NCBI GenBank assembly: GCA_031271075.1
Contig: JAISWN010000222.1
Location: forward strand, 1 to 6,319
Direction of reading: 5' to 3'
Source of the DNA: Treponema sp.
Lineage (GTDB): Bacteria > Spirochaetota > Spirochaetia > Treponematales > Breznakiellaceae
DNA length: 6,319 nucleotides
Shown here: positions 5,273 through 6,319 of the stretch, piece after piece
Layout: every line of letters begins with the position of its first letter
Position numbering within the stretch: position 1 is the first letter of the stretch
Position numbers and translations under genes: made by a program
The notes under the pieces: generated by a model
Told to the model about the DNA's origin: nothing
Databases searched by the model: none
What the model saw: the letters and a program-made list of their open reading frames with translations, nothing else

Positions 5273-6284
5273 ACACAGGATAGGAGTATCCTTTATCTTT
5301 TGACTTAACCGGCATTTTTCTTGCCTTAAGAGCCGCTTCCCTTATTATTTCAGTTTCAAGTATTCTGACTAAGTTTTCATTGACCCATTTCCAATCCGAC
5401 TTTTCAGGCAAGAGACTGCTTTCATGGGCTTTAACATTTAAGTTATCGTAATAATCACACAGTTCATAGAACTCGTTTATCGATAATTTTCCATCTTTCA
5501 CGTTCATAATGTCATTAAGTGCTTTACCCGTGATGGGAAATTCTAATCTACCGGTAGTTAGAAGCCTCTCTCCTTCGTAAAATAATCTTATTGCATGGCT
5601 TGCAAACTTTACATCGTACCCAAGTGTGATAAATGTGTCGGTCTTTGTTCTCCACCCATATTTCTCATATTCATTTTTAATCACTTCATATATCGGTTTT
5701 ACCGGTAAATTTACATGGAACGATTCTACGTTGTTCTTCCTTCCTTTATATTCTGAAAGATTGTTATTAAGCCATTCTGATAAATCTTCTCCCATAATAG
5801 CAGAGGGATCACAGATTTCGCCAGCGTATTCCTTTTCTAAATATTCTAAAGACTTTTCCAACTGGGTAAATCTTTTTGCCTTATATTCAAGTTTTTTCTT
5901 CTGGCTGAACGCGAATCCGGAAAAGGATTTAAAAACATTTTTTGAGATAAGTTTATTAGTATTATCCTTAAAAATAGAGAATACCGGATCTTCAATAATA
6001 GGATTTGTTGCAAACAATATTTCGATCAGGTTAGGGTTTCCGATTAAAACAAGATGAAGGTAATTACTGATAGAGTGTTTTTGGTTGTCGATATCTTCAC
6101 TTGTATTACGCCTATCCTCTGAAGACTTCTTTGTACTGTCGTCTATATAGTCGCACTTTTGTAATGACAGTAAGTCATAATTAGTGGGAATAAAGACTGA
6201 AACATAATCTTTGTCTGATTTTTCTGTATTAGTTCCATATAGATAAGAGCCGGATTCAACATGGTAAATGACTTTCCTCTCCAT
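5268..6284 (-). CDS. Nucleotidyltransferase, DNA polymerase beta fold (PF10127-like)
   Basis: 338 residues, complete. The N-terminus carries the minimal nucleotidyltransferase signature GSYLYGTNTEKSDKDY, with Gly12-Ser13 and the metal-binding pair Asp24/Asp26. Asp64 or Asp66 (SEDIDNQKHSI) is a candidate for the third carboxylate. The block YLHLVLIGNPNLIEILF (75-91) and the later HAIRLFYEGERLLTTGRLEFP (230-250) with a LPEKSDW tail are typical of the 'predicted nucleotidyltransferase' group found in bacteria and phages, one branch of which (RlaP) is linked to RNA repair. The likely reaction is transfer of a nucleotide to RNA, protein or a small molecule; the substrate is unknown. No ligase, kinase or methyltransferase partner is visible. 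Base composition is far more AT-rich than the genes to the left, with many AAA, AAT and TTA codons, suggesting transfer. The start is set by GGAGG 6 bases upstream. Confidence 0.82.
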   Translation of the reverse strand: MERKVIYHVESGSYLYGTNTEKSDKDYVSVFIPTNYDLLSLQKCDYIDDSTKKSSEDRRNTSEDIDNQKHSISNYLHLVLIGNPNLIEILFATNPIIEDPVFSIFKDNTNKLISKNVFKSFSGFAFSQKKKLEYKAKRFTQLEKSLEYLEKEYAGEICDPSAIMGEDLSEWLNNNLSEYKGRKNNVESFHVNLPVKPIYEVIKNEYEKYGWRTKTDTFITLGYDVKFASHAIRLFYEGERLLTTGRLEFPITGKALNDIMNVKDGKLSINEFYELCDYYDNLNVKAHESSLLPEKSDWKWVNENLVRILETEIIREAALKARKMPVKSKDKGYSYPVS

Positions 6285-6290
6285 AATTAG

Positions 6291-6295
6291 CCTCC
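6291..6295 (-). promoter_or_regulatory. Ribosome binding site of the nucleotidyltransferase
   Basis: GGAGG on the minus strand (CCTCC on plus), 6 bases before the ATG at 6284. Further upstream the minus strand reads GTTTTAATAATAG, AT-rich and possibly promoter-like, but the window ends before a -35 could be judged. Confidence 0.75.
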
Positions 6296-6319
6296 ATTTC
6301 TATTATTAAAACACGGATC

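Noticed and set aside
5626..6057. 143-codon plus-strand frame within the AT-rich region
   Set aside because: Antisense to the nucleotidyltransferase with its intact catalytic motifs; hydrophobic Ser/Phe-rich translation is the usual shadow of a Lys/Asn/Glu-rich gene.

Overview
This window reads as a bacterial chromosome segment, most plausibly from a spirochaete of the Treponema / termite-gut treponeme kind. That guess rests on the look of the CheY and Dus proteins and the gene mix; it is an inference, since no rRNA or other marker gene is present. Positions 1-5235 are GC-rich, densely packed housekeeping genes. From about 5240 to the right edge the DNA is clearly AT-rich (one sampled 60-base line is about 37% GC, against about 70% in a sampled line of the NlpC-like gene).

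Left block (1-1335): the 3' end of a hotdog-fold acyl-CoA thioesterase runs rightward. It meets, tail to tail with a 5-base gap, a complete tRNA-dihydrouridine synthase gene on the minus strand. The 93-base gap between the divergent dus and cheY genes carries a good promoter and ribosome binding site for cheY.

Middle block (1429-5235): a single-domain CheY response regulator is followed by a 187-base intergenic region. That region holds a palindrome, a long imperfect hairpin ending in a T-tract (likely the cheY terminator), and a probable nagA promoter lying almost on the start codon. nagA (GlcNAc-6-phosphate deacetylase), nagB (glucosamine-6-phosphate deaminase) and a secreted NlpC/P60-like cysteine peptidase follow in one direction, with a 39-base gap and then an ATGA overlap. 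NagA and NagB together turn GlcNAc-6-phosphate into fructose-6-phosphate, acetate and ammonia. Co-transcription of an exported peptidoglycan-hydrolase-like protein suggests that this operon salvages or remodels cell-wall amino sugars, as well as or instead of using chitin-derived sugar.

Right block (5268-6284, minus strand): a complete, AT-rich gene for a minimal-type nucleotidyltransferase (DNA polymerase beta fold, PF10127-like), which looks horizontally acquired. It faces the nag operon, and its upstream context is cut off by the window edge.

I found no tRNA, rRNA, CRISPR array, transposase or phage structural gene. The best candidates for something new are the acquired nucleotidyltransferase, the nag/peptidase operon, the apparently leaderless nagA start, and the structured cheY-nagA spacer.
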